Shown: positions 45,709-55,678 of the stretch, piece after piece | Layout: each line of letters begins with the position of its first letter | How positions within the stretch are numbered: position 1 is the stretch's first letter | Source of the DNA: G965230065 sp965230065 | Lineage (GTDB): Bacteria; Bacteroidota; Bacteroidia; Cytophagales; Cyclobacteriaceae | Assembly: GCA_965230065.1 (NCBI GenBank) | Contig: OZ245942.1 | Location: 6,944,001-7,008,000, forward strand | Reading direction: 5' to 3' | Length of the DNA: 64,000 nucleotides | The notes under the pieces: generated by a model | The model's database searches: none | Seen by the model: only the letters and a program-made list of their open reading frames with translations | What the model was told of the DNA's origin: nothing | Made by a program: the position numbers and the translations under genes

Positions 45709-47559
45709 ATGAGGAAATATTTATTACTAAGTACTTTCAGCTTATTTTTTTCTATTCTTTCCGCTTTCTCTCAATCTGGTGAAACAGATACAGCAACCAT
45801 TGAGCTACCCGATGTAATCATTACGGAAAACCGCATGCAAACTCCTTTTTCTGAATCGGCCAGGAGCATGTATGTGATTACAAAATCTCAGCTGGATGCA
45901 ATGCCTGTACAAAGCCTTGCCGAAGCGCTAACCTATGTGCCCGGAGTAGACATACGGCAAAGAGGCCCGATGGGCATACAGTCTGATATAGGTATCCGTG
46001 GCGGTACTTTTGACCAAACACTCATCCTGATCAACGGCGTAAAAGTAAGCGATCCACAAACAGGACATCATTCATTCAACCTTCCGCTCAGCCTGGATAA
46101 TGTAGAACGCATTGAAGTGCTTAAAGGACAAGGCGCACGGATTTATGGGCAAAATGCTTTTAATGGTGCCATCAATATCATTACCAAGGTTCCTAAAAAG
46201 AAAAGTGTTTTTTTAAGGGGATATGGTGGCGATTTCGGCACTTTTGGAGGAAACGCTTCTTTGGCATTGCCCGGTAAGGTTTATGGGCAAAATATCGCTG
46301 TATCATATGACCGCTCTAATGGCCATCATGAAAATGCCGATTATAAACTAGGCAATCTTTTTTATCAATCGTATTTAAATGCTTTGGGTGGACAGTTTAA
46401 CCTGATCGGTGGTTATTCCAACAGAAAATTCGGAGCAGGCGGCTTCTATGTTCCTGACTCTGAAGAATACGAAGAGGTAAATACCAGTTTTATAAGCCTT
46501 GATTACACAAAAAAGAAAAACAACTTCACTTTCCTGCCCAGGGTATATTGGAGAAGAAACCATGACGATTATGTTTATATCAGAAGCGATCCTGATGTTT
46601 TTAATAATTTACACACGACCCAAGTATACGGGGCAGAATCCAATATCACCCACTACAACACCTTGGGTTTAACGGGTGTGGGCATTGAATTAAGAAGGGA
46701 AGTTATAAACAGTACCAATCTGGGCAACCATGCGCGCACTATTGCAGGTTTTTTTGCAGAGCATCGCTTCTATCTGTTTGACCGCCTCGATATCACTCCC
46801 GGTATTTATGTCAACTGGCTTTCGGATTACGGATGGAATTATTTCCCCGGCTTGGATATGAGCTTTGACGTAACCAAAAGCTTTAAACTATTTGCAAACC
46901 TTGGACAATCTTTCAGAATTCCGACCTTTACTGACCTCTATTACAACGGGCCTTCTAATATCGGCAATAGTGAGCTGGAATCAGAAAGCGCTTTTACTTA
47001 TGAAGGGGGAGTGAAGTTGTTTAAGAACGGTTTCTGGGGACAAATAAGTTATTTCAGGCGCGATGCAAGCAACCTCATTGACTGGGTAAGGGACAATCCT
47101 GAGGCACCCTGGCAGCCACAAAATTTTTATAATGTGGATATCCAGGGAATAGAAACTAACCTTGAGTTTAACTTTTCCCAAATAATCAAAAGTAGTTTCC
47201 CATTGCAAAGTTTTACTGCCAACTACACTTTTATTGACGCCGCGCTATTAGATGCCCCTGTTGAGTCGCGTTATGCCCTTGAAAACCTGAAACATCAATT
47301 ACTGCTTGGAGTCAAAAGCAGAATTGTAAAGAATTTATACCTTAACCTGCAGTTCAGATATTTAGACAGGGTGACACTGGACGACTATCATTTGGTTGAC
47401 TCCCGGTTATATTATGAAAAAAATAACCTGAATATTTTTGTAGAGGCCACCAATATCACCAATACCAATTACACAGAAGCTGGTTATGTACAAATGCCCG
47501 GCAGGTGGCTAAGGGCAGGATTTCGCCTCACAGTAGATTTTGAAAAAAATAAGAAGTGA
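45709..47559 (+). CDS. TonB-dependent outer-membrane receptor (BtuB/siderophore type)
   Basis: The 616-residue receptor starts at ATG 45709; the frame opens one codon earlier with TTG. A signal peptide ends near SAFSQ. A TonB-box-like IELPDVIITENR is followed by the plug (ALTYVPGVDIRQRG, DIGIRGGTFDQTLILINGVKV, VERIEVLKGQGARIYGQNAFNGAINIIT) and a 22-strand-type barrel ending WLRAGFRLTVDF. It lacks the STN and carboxypeptidase-like domains of SusC, so it belongs to the cofactor or siderophore class. Substrate is unknown. An isolated TACTTTTG at 45610-45617 could be its -7 box. Confidence 0.9.
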   Translation: MRKYLLLSTFSLFFSILSAFSQSGETDTATIELPDVIITENRMQTPFSESARSMYVITKSQLDAMPVQSLAEALTYVPGVDIRQRGPMGIQSDIGIRGGTFDQTLILINGVKVSDPQTGHHSFNLPLSLDNVERIEVLKGQGARIYGQNAFNGAINIITKVPKKKSVFLRGYGGDFGTFGGNASLALPGKVYGQNIAVSYDRSNGHHENADYKLGNLFYQSYLNALGGQFNLIGGYSNRKFGAGGFYVPDSEEYEEVNTSFISLDYTKKKNNFTFLPRVYWRRNHDDYVYIRSDPDVFNNLHTTQVYGAESNITHYNTLGLTGVGIELRREVINSTNLGNHARTIAGFFAEHRFYLFDRLDITPGIYVNWLSDYGWNYFPGLDMSFDVTKSFKLFANLGQSFRIPTFTDLYYNGPSNIGNSELESESAFTYEGGVKLFKNGFWGQISYFRRDASNLIDWVRDNPEAPWQPQNFYNVDIQGIETNLEFNFSQIIKSSFPLQSFTANYTFIDAALLDAPVESRYALENLKHQLLLGVKSRIVKNLYLNLQFRYLDRVTLDDYHLVDSRLYYEKNNLNIFVEATNITNTNYTEAGYVQMPGRWLRAGFRLTVDFEKNKK

Positions 47560-47642
47560 GTTTTTTGTTTTCTGTTGATAGTTTTTCATTAAATTCCCAT
47601 TCTTAAACTTTATCCCACAAACTTTAAACAAATAACATAACC

Positions 47643-48608
47643 ATGATCGTAGTAACCGGAGCAGCAGGCTTCATTGGAAGCTGTATGATTGCTAAACTCA
47701 ATGAAGAAAACTTTAATGCCATCATCGCTGTAGATGAATTTCAAAATGGTGATAAAAACTTAAACCTAGAGGGAAAATCAATTCTGGAAAAGGTAGAAAG
47801 AGATGATTTCTTTTCATGGCTGGATCAGCACCAGGAAGAAGTAGAGTTTATTTTTCATTTAGGTGCCCGCACCGATACCACTGAATTTGATGAAAATATA
47901 TTCAACCGCCTTAACTTAAATTATTCCAAGGAAATTTGGCAAAAATGCATTGATTACCAAATCCCTTTGGTATATGCTTCCTCAGCGGCTACTTACGGAT
48001 CCGGAGAGTTGGGATATGATGACGACGCATCGATAATTCCAAAGCTTAATCCGCTCAATCCTTATGGGGCTTCAAAAAATGAGTTTGACAAATGGGTTTT
48101 ACAGCAGGCTGAACAACCTTTGTTTTGGGCAGGCCTGAAATTTTTCAACGTATATGGGCCTAACGAATACCATAAAGGCCGTATGGCTTCGGTAGTTTGG
48201 CATGCATTTCAACAAATCAATAAGAAAGGGGAAATGAAGCTATTTCGCTCTCACCGTCCAGATTATAAAGACGGAGAGCAAATGCGCGACTTTATATATG
48301 TGAAAGATGTAGTAAACGTATGCTACTTTCTGATGCGCCACCGAAAAGATTCCGGCATTTATAACCTGGGTAGTGGAAAGGCCCGCACATTTCTGGATTT
48401 GGTAAGAGCTGTATTTAAAGCGACAGATAAACCAGAAAACATTCAATTTATGGATACCCCGGCTGATATTAGGGATAAATACCAGTATTTTACAGAAGCT
48501 AAAATGGAGAAGCTAAAATCCATTGGTTACGATAAACCATTTCACACGTTGGAAGAAGGGATTGATGATTACGTTACCCACTATCTTATTCCGGGTAATT
48601 ACATGTGA
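47643..48608 (+). CDS. hldD: ADP-L-glycero-D-manno-heptose 6-epimerase
   Basis: The 321-residue short-chain dehydrogenase-like epimerase has the Rossmann motif TGAAGFIG (5-12), SSAATYG (113-119), catalytic Tyr141 and Lys145 in NPYGASKNEFDKWV, and the family block FFNVYGPNEYHKGRMASV. It epimerises ADP-D-glycero-manno-heptose to the L-glycero form used in lipopolysaccharide inner core. A convergent response-regulator gene lies 14 bases beyond its stop. Confidence 0.93.
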   Translation: MIVVTGAAGFIGSCMIAKLNEENFNAIIAVDEFQNGDKNLNLEGKSILEKVERDDFFSWLDQHQEEVEFIFHLGARTDTTEFDENIFNRLNLNYSKEIWQKCIDYQIPLVYASSAATYGSGELGYDDDASIIPKLNPLNPYGASKNEFDKWVLQQAEQPLFWAGLKFFNVYGPNEYHKGRMASVVWHAFQQINKKGEMKLFRSHRPDYKDGEQMRDFIYVKDVVNVCYFLMRHRKDSGIYNLGSGKARTFLDLVRAVFKATDKPENIQFMDTPADIRDKYQYFTEAKMEKLKSIGYDKPFHTLEEGIDDYVTHYLIPGNYM

Positions 48609-48622
48609 ACTAAGTGAAGGAA

Positions 48623-49048
48623 TTATCTGGAAGGCAGTGCATCTTCCAGATATTCCATACAAATTTTCTTTACAATGGGCAGTGATAAAGGTTTGCGGCG
48701 ATAGCAGGAAACACACGGAAAACTCATCAATTTTCGTACTTCTTCTGTATGAATATAGGATGAAAAAATAATCAAAGTTATATCCTCTGTATACCGGGTA
48801 TCAATCTCGCTGTATTCTTTCAAAAATTCCCATCCGCTCATTGAAGGCATATTGATATCAAGGAAAATGATATTGGGCAAAGCATTTGCATCTTCAAGAA
48901 TTTGGTCTTTCAAATAATTGATGGCTTTGCGGGCATCATCAATCGTACTTACCTCTTCTACAAGGTTTGACTTTTCTATGAGGGTCTTACTTACAAAGTT
49001 GTCAATCGAATCGTCGTCAATTACCAAAATGTGCTTAATTCTATCCAT
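48623..49048 (-). CDS. Single-domain response regulator (CheY-like)
   Basis: The 141-residue protein is a lone receiver domain: acidic pocket DDD (11-13), phospho-acceptor Asp64 in FLDINMP, Ser/Thr-type residue in IIFSSY, and Lys119 in RRKPLS. No output domain is present. Such small receivers in Bacteroidota often relay signals from hybrid or TPR histidine kinases; the TPR kinase at 39183-41291 is the only kinase in the window, though it is not adjacent. Confidence 0.9.
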   Translation of the reverse strand: MDRIKHILVIDDDSIDNFVSKTLIEKSNLVEEVSTIDDARKAINYLKDQILEDANALPNIIFLDINMPSMSGWEFLKEYSEIDTRYTEDITLIIFSSYIHTEEVRKLMSFPCVSCYRRKPLSLPIVKKICMEYLEDALPSR

Positions 49049-49301
49049 GACCTTTATATTATTTTTTAAATATTAATTTATATTTTTTCAATATATTCAA
49101 ATCTGTGCCAAAACATTTAAAGCATTGATAACCAGCATATTACGCACAAAAATATTTCTTTATATATCTAACCATTTCCCATACTGAAACCCCATTCCCA
49201 CTTTGGGAAACTTCAACTGTTCAAAACACCGAAAACAGTATTTGAGCCGTTATGCTTTTTAAATTGAGAATTCACTTATAGTTTTAAGGAAAAAACCAAT
49301 C

Positions 49302-50039
49302 ATGGAGATTAAAATATTTGATACCAAAGAAAAGCTGGGTAAGCATGCAGCGATTGAAGCCGCTGAAAAAATCGGAAATGTATTGGGCAAACAACAGGAA
49401 GTTAACCTCATCTTAGCAACCGGAGCCAGTCAGTTTGCAACTTTACAGCATATGGTAGGACAAAAAGATATCGACTGGGCCCGGGTCAATATCTTTCACC
49501 TGGATGAATACGTAGGCATGCCAACCACTCATCCTGCCAGCTTCCGAAAATATTTACAGGAAAGGTTTGTAAACAAAGTTGCTCGCCTGAAATCTGTTAA
49601 TTTTATTGAAGGCGATGCCCCCGATCCACAAGCTGAATGTGAACGGATTGGTAAAACCATTTTACAACATCCAGTTGATGTGGCACTGGTAGGTATAGGC
49701 GAAAACGGGCACCTGGCTTTCAACGACCCTCCGGCAGATTTTAATACAAAATCGCCATACATTGTAGTAAACCTGGATGACGCCTGCCGAAAACAACAAA
49801 TGGGTGAAGGGTGGTTTGGTAGTTTTGAAGAAGTACCCGCTCAAGCTATCAGCATGTCCATCCATCAAATCATGCAATCCAAAAGTATCATTTGCTCCGT
49901 ACCAGACCAGCGAAAAGCTCAGGCGGTAAAAAACTGTTTGGAAAGTGAAATCACCAATATTTATCCGGCATCTGTTTTACAAAAACATCCTGATTGTACG
50001 ATTTACCTTGATAAAGAAGCTGCTTCTATGCTTTCTTAA
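49302..50039 (+). CDS. nagB: Glucosamine-6-phosphate deaminase
   Basis: The 245-residue enzyme has NagB signatures: LATGASQFATLQ (phosphate loop), NIFHLDEYVGM (catalytic Asp), and VALVGIGENGHLAFNDPPADF with the ring-opening residues. It converts glucosamine-6-phosphate to fructose-6-phosphate and ammonia in the cytoplasm. No nagA or amino-sugar transporter is adjacent, so its supply of substrate is not evident here; it may serve cell-wall sugar recycling. Confidence 0.9.
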   Translation: MEIKIFDTKEKLGKHAAIEAAEKIGNVLGKQQEVNLILATGASQFATLQHMVGQKDIDWARVNIFHLDEYVGMPTTHPASFRKYLQERFVNKVARLKSVNFIEGDAPDPQAECERIGKTILQHPVDVALVGIGENGHLAFNDPPADFNTKSPYIVVNLDDACRKQQMGEGWFGSFEEVPAQAISMSIHQIMQSKSIICSVPDQRKAQAVKNCLESEITNIYPASVLQKHPDCTIYLDKEAASMLS

Positions 50040-50235
50040 ATGCATGGTTCAAAACAAAATAGGCCTGTCTGCTATTGTAACCCTCAAGCTTACTTCAGAC
50101 AGATGGCTCTATGGATACACAAGCGAGTTATTCTGCTATCTGAGAACCTTTTACACATCAATGAATACTTTATCCGGTATTTTTCATCCCTTTTAATATT
50201 TTTTCGTACTTATTTTTTAGAAGTACACTTCAAAT

Positions 50236-51999
50236 ATGACTGAAAACAAGAATTCCTCACCTAAAAAAAAATCTGTTGCTTCCTGGGGTTATGTCATCAG
50301 CAATATCATCCTGCCTAGGAAAAAGCTACTTTTGCTTGGGTTATTCCTCATTATCATAAACCGACTGAGTGGTTTGGTATTACCGGGTTCCTCTAAATTT
50401 CTGATTGACAGGGTAATTGCAGAGGCCAACTTCGAAATGCTAAAATGGCTTTTAATCGTGGTAGGTATCGCTGTTTTGGTACAGGCAACAACTTCATTTT
50501 TCCTCACCCAGTTGCTCAGTGTAGAAGCACAAAGCCTAATAGCAGCTTTGCGTTTAAAAATCCAGCAACAGGTAATTCATTTGCCCACCCGGTATTTTGA
50601 TAATAACAAATCAGGGACTATCGTAACCCGGATCATGTCAGATGTGGAAGGTGTGCGCAACCTGGTAGGTACCGGGCTGGTACAGCTTTTTGGCGGATTG
50701 CTCACTTCAGTAGTAGCCCTGGTTTTACTATTACGCATCAGTACACAACTCACTTTGTTTGCTATTGTTCCGCTTATTTTATTCGGATTTATTGCCATGA
50801 AAGCGTTTACCTACATTCGCCCTATATTTAAGGAAAGAAATAAAATACATGGGGAAGTAACAGGAAGACTGACCGAATCGCTGGGTGGTATTCGGGTTGT
50901 CAAAGGTTTCCATGCCGAGCAACAGGAAATAAATGTATTTGCACGGGGAGTGGACAGGCTGTTCCAAAATGTTAAGAAAACCCTGCTTTCTACTAGTTTG
51001 ATTGCCAGTGCGGCTACTTTATTATTGGGAGTAGCCAGTATTGGCATCATGTACCTGGGAGGCAACCAAATCATTGCTGAAGAAATGACCGTGGGTGATT
51101 TTTTTGCTTTTACTTTGTATTTGGGCTTTTTGGTTGCCCCCATCATTCAAATGAGCAATATCGGCACGCAAATTACCGAAGCCTTTGCCGGGCTGGATCG
51201 TATGGAAGAAGTTTTAAGTTTAGAGCCGGAAGGGGAAGAACCGGAAAGGACTGTGGAACCGGATAACATCCGGGGAAAAATTGTTTTTGATAAAGTTCAC
51301 TTCGCATATGAGGCCGGAAAAAATGTATTACACAACATCAGTTTTGAAGTAGTTCCCGGCTCGGTAACAGCTCTTGTTGGCAGCTCAGGCTCGGGAAAAA
51401 CCACCATCGCCGGATTGGCCGCTTCCTTTCTTAAACCCACAGATGGCCTCATCACGATCGACGATGTAGATTTATCCAAAGTTACGCTGGACTGTTATCG
51501 CAGTAAATTGGGCGTGGTTTTGCAGGATGATTTTCTGTTTGAAGGTACTATTCGTGAAAATATTTTTTTTTCCAATCCCTCTGCCAAAGAGGAAAAGTTA
51601 AACCAGGCAGTAGCTGCTGCACACGTAAAAGAATTTATCGATCGTTTTGAAGACGGATTAGATACGCTGATTGGGGAACGGGGCGTAAAACTTTCAGGCG
51701 GACAACGCCAGCGCATCGCCATTGCCCGGGCATTGCTGGCTGACCCAAAGATATTGATATTGGACGAAGCCACTTCCAACCTGGATACCGAAAGTGAATT
51801 GTATATTCAGGAAAGTTTACAACATTTGATGAAAGGGCGCACCACTATTGTAATTGCCCACCGCCTCAGCACCATCCGTAAAGCCGATCAAATTCTGGTA
51901 TTGGAACAAGGAGAAATCAAGGAAAAAGGAACGCACGAGGAATTAATCGGCCATGAAGGAAGGTATTACCAGTTGTATACTTATCAGGCCAGGATATAG
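50236..51999 (+). CDS. ABC exporter, fused permease and ATPase (MsbA-like)
   Basis: The 587-residue half-transporter has six transmembrane helices (about 30-310) followed by an ATPase with Walker A GSSGSGKTT (about 381-389), Q-loop VVLQDDFLF, signature LSGGQRQRIAIARAL (about 485), Walker B ILILDEATSNLD and the H-loop VIAHRLST. It would act as a homodimer. Substrate cannot be inferred; lipids or drugs are usual. A long hairpin follows its stop. Confidence 0.92.
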   Translation: MTENKNSSPKKKSVASWGYVISNIILPRKKLLLLGLFLIIINRLSGLVLPGSSKFLIDRVIAEANFEMLKWLLIVVGIAVLVQATTSFFLTQLLSVEAQSLIAALRLKIQQQVIHLPTRYFDNNKSGTIVTRIMSDVEGVRNLVGTGLVQLFGGLLTSVVALVLLLRISTQLTLFAIVPLILFGFIAMKAFTYIRPIFKERNKIHGEVTGRLTESLGGIRVVKGFHAEQQEINVFARGVDRLFQNVKKTLLSTSLIASAATLLLGVASIGIMYLGGNQIIAEEMTVGDFFAFTLYLGFLVAPIIQMSNIGTQITEAFAGLDRMEEVLSLEPEGEEPERTVEPDNIRGKIVFDKVHFAYEAGKNVLHNISFEVVPGSVTALVGSSGSGKTTIAGLAASFLKPTDGLITIDDVDLSKVTLDCYRSKLGVVLQDDFLFEGTIRENIFFSNPSAKEEKLNQAVAAAHVKEFIDRFEDGLDTLIGERGVKLSGGQRQRIAIARALLADPKILILDEATSNLDTESELYIQESLQHLMKGRTTIVIAHRLSTIRKADQILVLEQGEIKEKGTHEELIGHEGRYYQLYTYQARI

Positions 52000-52020
52000 A
52001 ATCGGTAGACCATAGTTTTT

Positions 52021-52064
52021 TAGTCGACAGTCCACAGAGAAAATCGGCTGTGGGCTGTCGACTA
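52021..52064. repeat. 17-bp inverted repeat at convergent junction
   Basis: Arms at 52021-52037 and 52048-52064 (TAGTCGACAGTCCACAG against CTGTGGGCTGTCGACTA) pair with one mismatch around a 10-base loop. A TTTTTT run precedes the left arm, so on the minus strand it could end transcripts, and it lies between two convergent genes. Confidence 0.7.
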
Positions 52065-52103
52065 TGGACTATAAACTAATACTACCGCTGCCACTGCCCA
52101 CTG

Positions 52104-53426
52104 CTACTGATGCATTTCCATGTAATCTAAAGTGAGGTTACTCAAAGCCCTCACGCCGAGTTTTAACCCGCTGTCATCTACATAAAAATCAGGAGTGTGG
52201 TGGGCAGGTGCTTTATTTACATCTGTTCCAGCAGGCATTCCCCCCAGGAAAAAGAAAAGGCTGGGCACTTCCCGGGCGTAAAATGAAAAATCTTCTGCCC
52301 CGGTTACCGGTAATCGTACAAAAGCATTTCCTTCTCCCGCTGTTGCTTTTAATGTAGGAGCCATCTGTTCAGTAAGCTCCGGATCGTTATAGGTTACCGG
52401 ATTGCCAATGATGATTTCCACTTCTGCCGTAGCCCCGGCACTTTCTGCAATGTTGGTCGCTACTTTTCGGATTTCATCATGGATGAGCGGTTGCTGCTCG
52501 GGATCAAGGCTGCGGATGGTGCCTTCCAGTTTTACTTCTTCAGGAATTATGTTACTACGAACCCCGCCATGTACCATTGCAACGGTTACTACCGCCGGGG
52601 CTTTTAGCAGGTTCACCCTCCGGCTTACAATGGTTTGCAACCCCATGATGATTTGCGCAGAAGTTGCGACCGGATCGGTGCCATCCCAGGGGTAGGCCCC
52701 ATGTACCTGCGCACCCTTTACGGTAATCTTCAGGCGATCGCTGCTGGCCATGGTGCCACCCGGACGATAGCCAATTTTTCCCACTTCTGTTTTGGAATTG
52801 ATGTGCAGTCCAAAAACTACATCCACATCAGGGTTTTTCAATACGCCTTCTTTCACCATTAATCCGGCACCTCCCTCCTCTCCTTCCGGGGCACCTTCTT
52901 CGGCAGGCTGAAAGATAAACTTGACCGTTCCATTTAATTCATCTTTCATATTGCTTAATACTTCGGCCACCCCCATCAAAATTGCCACATGGGTATCATG
53001 TCCGCAGGCATGCATCACACTCACTTCCTGATCATTATAAATTGTGGTTACCTCAGAGGCAAAAGGAATATCAACCCTTTCTTTCACAGGCAAAGCATCC
53101 ATATCGGCACGCAAACCTACCACCGGCCCAGGTTTTGCACCTTTCAGAACACCCACAACCCCTGTGTGGGCAATGCCTGTTTGCACCTCTATTCCCAACG
53201 AGCGCAAATGGGCAGCTACTTTTTCAGCGGTTTTAAATTCCCGGTTAGAAAGCTCCGGGTTTTGATGAATATTCCTTCTCCATTCAATCACCTTGGGTTC
53301 AATGGCTTTGGACAGTTGGTCTACTTCTTCATGAGCACCTTGTCCGAATGCTGAGTGAAGCAGAAAAATACAGAAAATACATAGAAAATATTTCAGCGCG
53401 ATAATTCTTCTCATAAGTTTTATCAT
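52104..53426 (-). CDS. Secreted M20-family amidohydrolase (peptidase)
   Basis: The 440-residue protein has a signal peptide ending LHSAFGQ and the M20D metal-binding blocks: MHACGHDTHVAI (metal His/Asp), PAEEGAPEGEEGGAGLM (catalytic and metal Glu), GLHI and TGAEDFSFY. These enzymes hydrolyse N-acyl amino acids or related amides such as hippurate. Export suggests scavenging of acylated amino acids from outside. Either ATG 53426 or ATG 53414 could be the start; both keep the signal. Confidence 0.9.
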   Translation of the reverse strand: MIKLMRRIIALKYFLCIFCIFLLHSAFGQGAHEEVDQLSKAIEPKVIEWRRNIHQNPELSNREFKTAEKVAAHLRSLGIEVQTGIAHTGVVGVLKGAKPGPVVGLRADMDALPVKERVDIPFASEVTTIYNDQEVSVMHACGHDTHVAILMGVAEVLSNMKDELNGTVKFIFQPAEEGAPEGEEGGAGLMVKEGVLKNPDVDVVFGLHINSKTEVGKIGYRPGGTMASSDRLKITVKGAQVHGAYPWDGTDPVATSAQIIMGLQTIVSRRVNLLKAPAVVTVAMVHGGVRSNIIPEEVKLEGTIRSLDPEQQPLIHDEIRKVATNIAESAGATAEVEIIIGNPVTYNDPELTEQMAPTLKATAGEGNAFVRLPVTGAEDFSFYAREVPSLFFFLGGMPAGTDVNKAPAHHTPDFYVDDSGLKLGVRALSNLTLDYMEMHQ

Positions 53427-53579
53427 TAGTGGAATTGGGTTGAATATAAAGATAAAAATAAGACTCTTGAAACGGACATACGAAAAAGGTCAAAAAACAC
53501 AACTTACAGTTCTGCGTTGATAAATATATGAAGTGTTCATTTTTTTAGAACAAACAACCTTGACTTTTAACCTAATTTT

Positions 53580-55559
53580 ATGGCAAAAGATAAAGACAAA
53601 GAAAAACAGCGTTTACAAGACGCATTGAATAAATATAAAAAACAGGGCAACAAAAACTTATCTAACTTATTTAGGCTGCTGTTTTTTTTAATGTTGATCA
53701 TTTTTCTATTCTACTTTTTTGATACCCCCCAGCAAACAAAACAGATTTCCTGGCTGGAATTTAAACGGGAATACCTTGAAGAACACAAGGTAGACCACCT
53801 TGCTGTAATTAATAAAGAAAAAGTGGAGGTTTATATGAAAGATTCGGCACAGGCAAAGGACTCTACAGAGTCATTGCTCACTACCGATGCGAAAAAAGGG
53901 CCGGGCTACTATTTTACCATCGGCTCGGTAGAGACTTTCGAACAAAAGATGGATGAAGCCCAGGCCAACTTCTCTGAAGATGAACTGGTGGATGTTACTT
54001 ACACTACCCGTTCCAACTGGTTTGATTCCCTCTTGCCGTGGCTGATTCCACTATTCTTATTGATTTTGTTCTGGATGTTTATCCGTTCCCGCATGCAGGG
54101 AATGGGAGGCAGTAACCCCCTGTTTTCTATCGGAAAGTCCAAAGCCAAAGTTTATGACCAGGAAAACCGTCCTTCTGTAAGTTTTAAAGACGTGGCCGGA
54201 CTGGAAGAAGCAAAAATTGAAATACGGGAGGTAGTGTCTTTTTTACGGGACAGAAGCCATTACACACAACTAGGGGCTAAAATCCCCAGGGGCGTAATGC
54301 TGGTGGGCCCTCCCGGTACAGGCAAAACCCTGCTGGCCAGGGCAGTGGCCGGAGAAGCCAACGTACCTTTTTTCTCACTTTCAGGTTCTGATTTCGTCGA
54401 GATGTTTGTCGGCGTAGGTGCTTCCAGGGTACGCAACTTGTTTCAGGAGGCCAAAAAGAAAGCCCCGTGTATCATTTTTATTGATGAAATTGATGCCATT
54501 GGCCGAAAGCGGGGTAAACGCCAGTCGATGTACGGTAACGATGAACAGGAAAATACCCTAAACCAATTATTGCAGGCCCTGGATGGTTTTGAGCCTAATT
54601 CCGGGGTAATCGTAATGGCAGCCACGAACCGGGAAGATGTGCTGGACAAAGCCCTGCTACGCCCCGGCAGGTTTGACCGCCGTATCCACATTGGCTTACC
54701 CGACCTGGAAGAAAGGAAAGCAATCTTTAAAATTCATAGCAACCCTATAAAAATTGAAGAAAAAATTGATACGAAAATCTTAGCCTCCCAAAGTGCCGGG
54801 TTTTCAGGGGCTGACATTGCCAATGTTTGTAACGAAGCCGCATTGATCGCTGCCCGTAACCACCGGGAAGCCGTTACCCAGGAAGACTTTATGAATGCTA
54901 TGGAGAGGGTGGTGGCAGGGCTTGAGAAGAAAAGTAAAGTGATTTCTGATGAAGAAAAGAAAGTCATCGCCTTTCACGAAGCCGGGCATGCCGTGGTAAG
55001 CAGTCTGCTTGAAAATGTGGACACTTTGGTGAAAGTAAGCATTATTCCACGGGGCAAATCCCTGGGTGCCAACTGGTACCTGCCCAAAGAACGGCACATT
55101 TATACCCGAACCCAGCTTTTGGACCGTATGTGTGCTGCACTGGCCGGACGTGCAGCCGAAAAGTTAGTATTTGAAGAAGTATCTTCCGGGGCAGTAGATG
55201 ACCTGGAGAAAGTTACCAAAATGGCTTATACCATGGTATCTATATATGGCCTGAATGAGAAACTCGGTAATATCAGCTACCATGATACCGGGGGTGAGTG
55301 GGGCAGTCAGTTTCAAAAGCCTTACAGCGAGCACACCGGCAAGCTGATTGACCAGGAAGTGCATAACCTTATTAAGCAGGCATACGAAAAGGCAGAATCT
55401 CTTTTGCAATCACACCAGGAGCAGTTACAGTCGCTGGCTGATCTGTTGTTAGAGAAAGAAGTAATTTATCGCAAAGACCTAAAAAAAATCATGGAGAAGG
55501 AAGCCGTCCTTACAGGTTTTTCAGAAGCTTCCTCTGATAAAAACCGACAGGACGGATGA
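53580..55559 (+). CDS. ftsH: ATP-dependent zinc metalloprotease FtsH
   Basis: The 659-residue protease has an N-terminal membrane helix (about 28-45), a periplasmic domain, a second helix (about 150-167), then the AAA core with Walker A GPPGTGKT (about 243-250), Walker B IIFIDEIDAIG, SRH arginines in RPGRFDRR, and the M41 zinc site HEAGHA (His near 466 and 470). It degrades misfolded and regulatory membrane proteins. The C-terminus is followed at once by an 8-bp tandem repeat. Confidence 0.95.
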   Translation: MAKDKDKEKQRLQDALNKYKKQGNKNLSNLFRLLFFLMLIIFLFYFFDTPQQTKQISWLEFKREYLEEHKVDHLAVINKEKVEVYMKDSAQAKDSTESLLTTDAKKGPGYYFTIGSVETFEQKMDEAQANFSEDELVDVTYTTRSNWFDSLLPWLIPLFLLILFWMFIRSRMQGMGGSNPLFSIGKSKAKVYDQENRPSVSFKDVAGLEEAKIEIREVVSFLRDRSHYTQLGAKIPRGVMLVGPPGTGKTLLARAVAGEANVPFFSLSGSDFVEMFVGVGASRVRNLFQEAKKKAPCIIFIDEIDAIGRKRGKRQSMYGNDEQENTLNQLLQALDGFEPNSGVIVMAATNREDVLDKALLRPGRFDRRIHIGLPDLEERKAIFKIHSNPIKIEEKIDTKILASQSAGFSGADIANVCNEAALIAARNHREAVTQEDFMNAMERVVAGLEKKSKVISDEEKKVIAFHEAGHAVVSSLLENVDTLVKVSIIPRGKSLGANWYLPKERHIYTRTQLLDRMCAALAGRAAEKLVFEEVSSGAVDDLEKVTKMAYTMVSIYGLNEKLGNISYHDTGGEWGSQFQKPYSEHTGKLIDQEVHNLIKQAYEKAESLLQSHQEQLQSLADLLLEKEVIYRKDLKKIMEKEAVLTGFSEASSDKNRQDG

Positions 55560-55560
55560 A

Positions 55561-55600
55561 GAATGGTGGAATGGTGGAATGGTGGAATGGTGGAATGGTG
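55561..55600 (+). repeat. Tandem 8-bp repeat, five copies
   Basis: GAATGGTG is repeated five times without interruption right after the ftsH stop. A complementary pyrimidine-rich stretch (ATTCCATTCTTCC and CCACTATTCC, 55632-55660) follows, so the region can fold into an imperfect hairpin between two convergent genes. Confidence 0.85.
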
Positions 55601-55678
55601 GAATTTAACAGGAAAGGATTACCATCCCAATATTCCATTCTTCCAATTTTCCACTATTCCATTTTCCTTCCCCTTCTT

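Noticed and set aside
55561..55600. CRISPR-like array
   Set aside because: The repeats are contiguous 8-mers without spacers.
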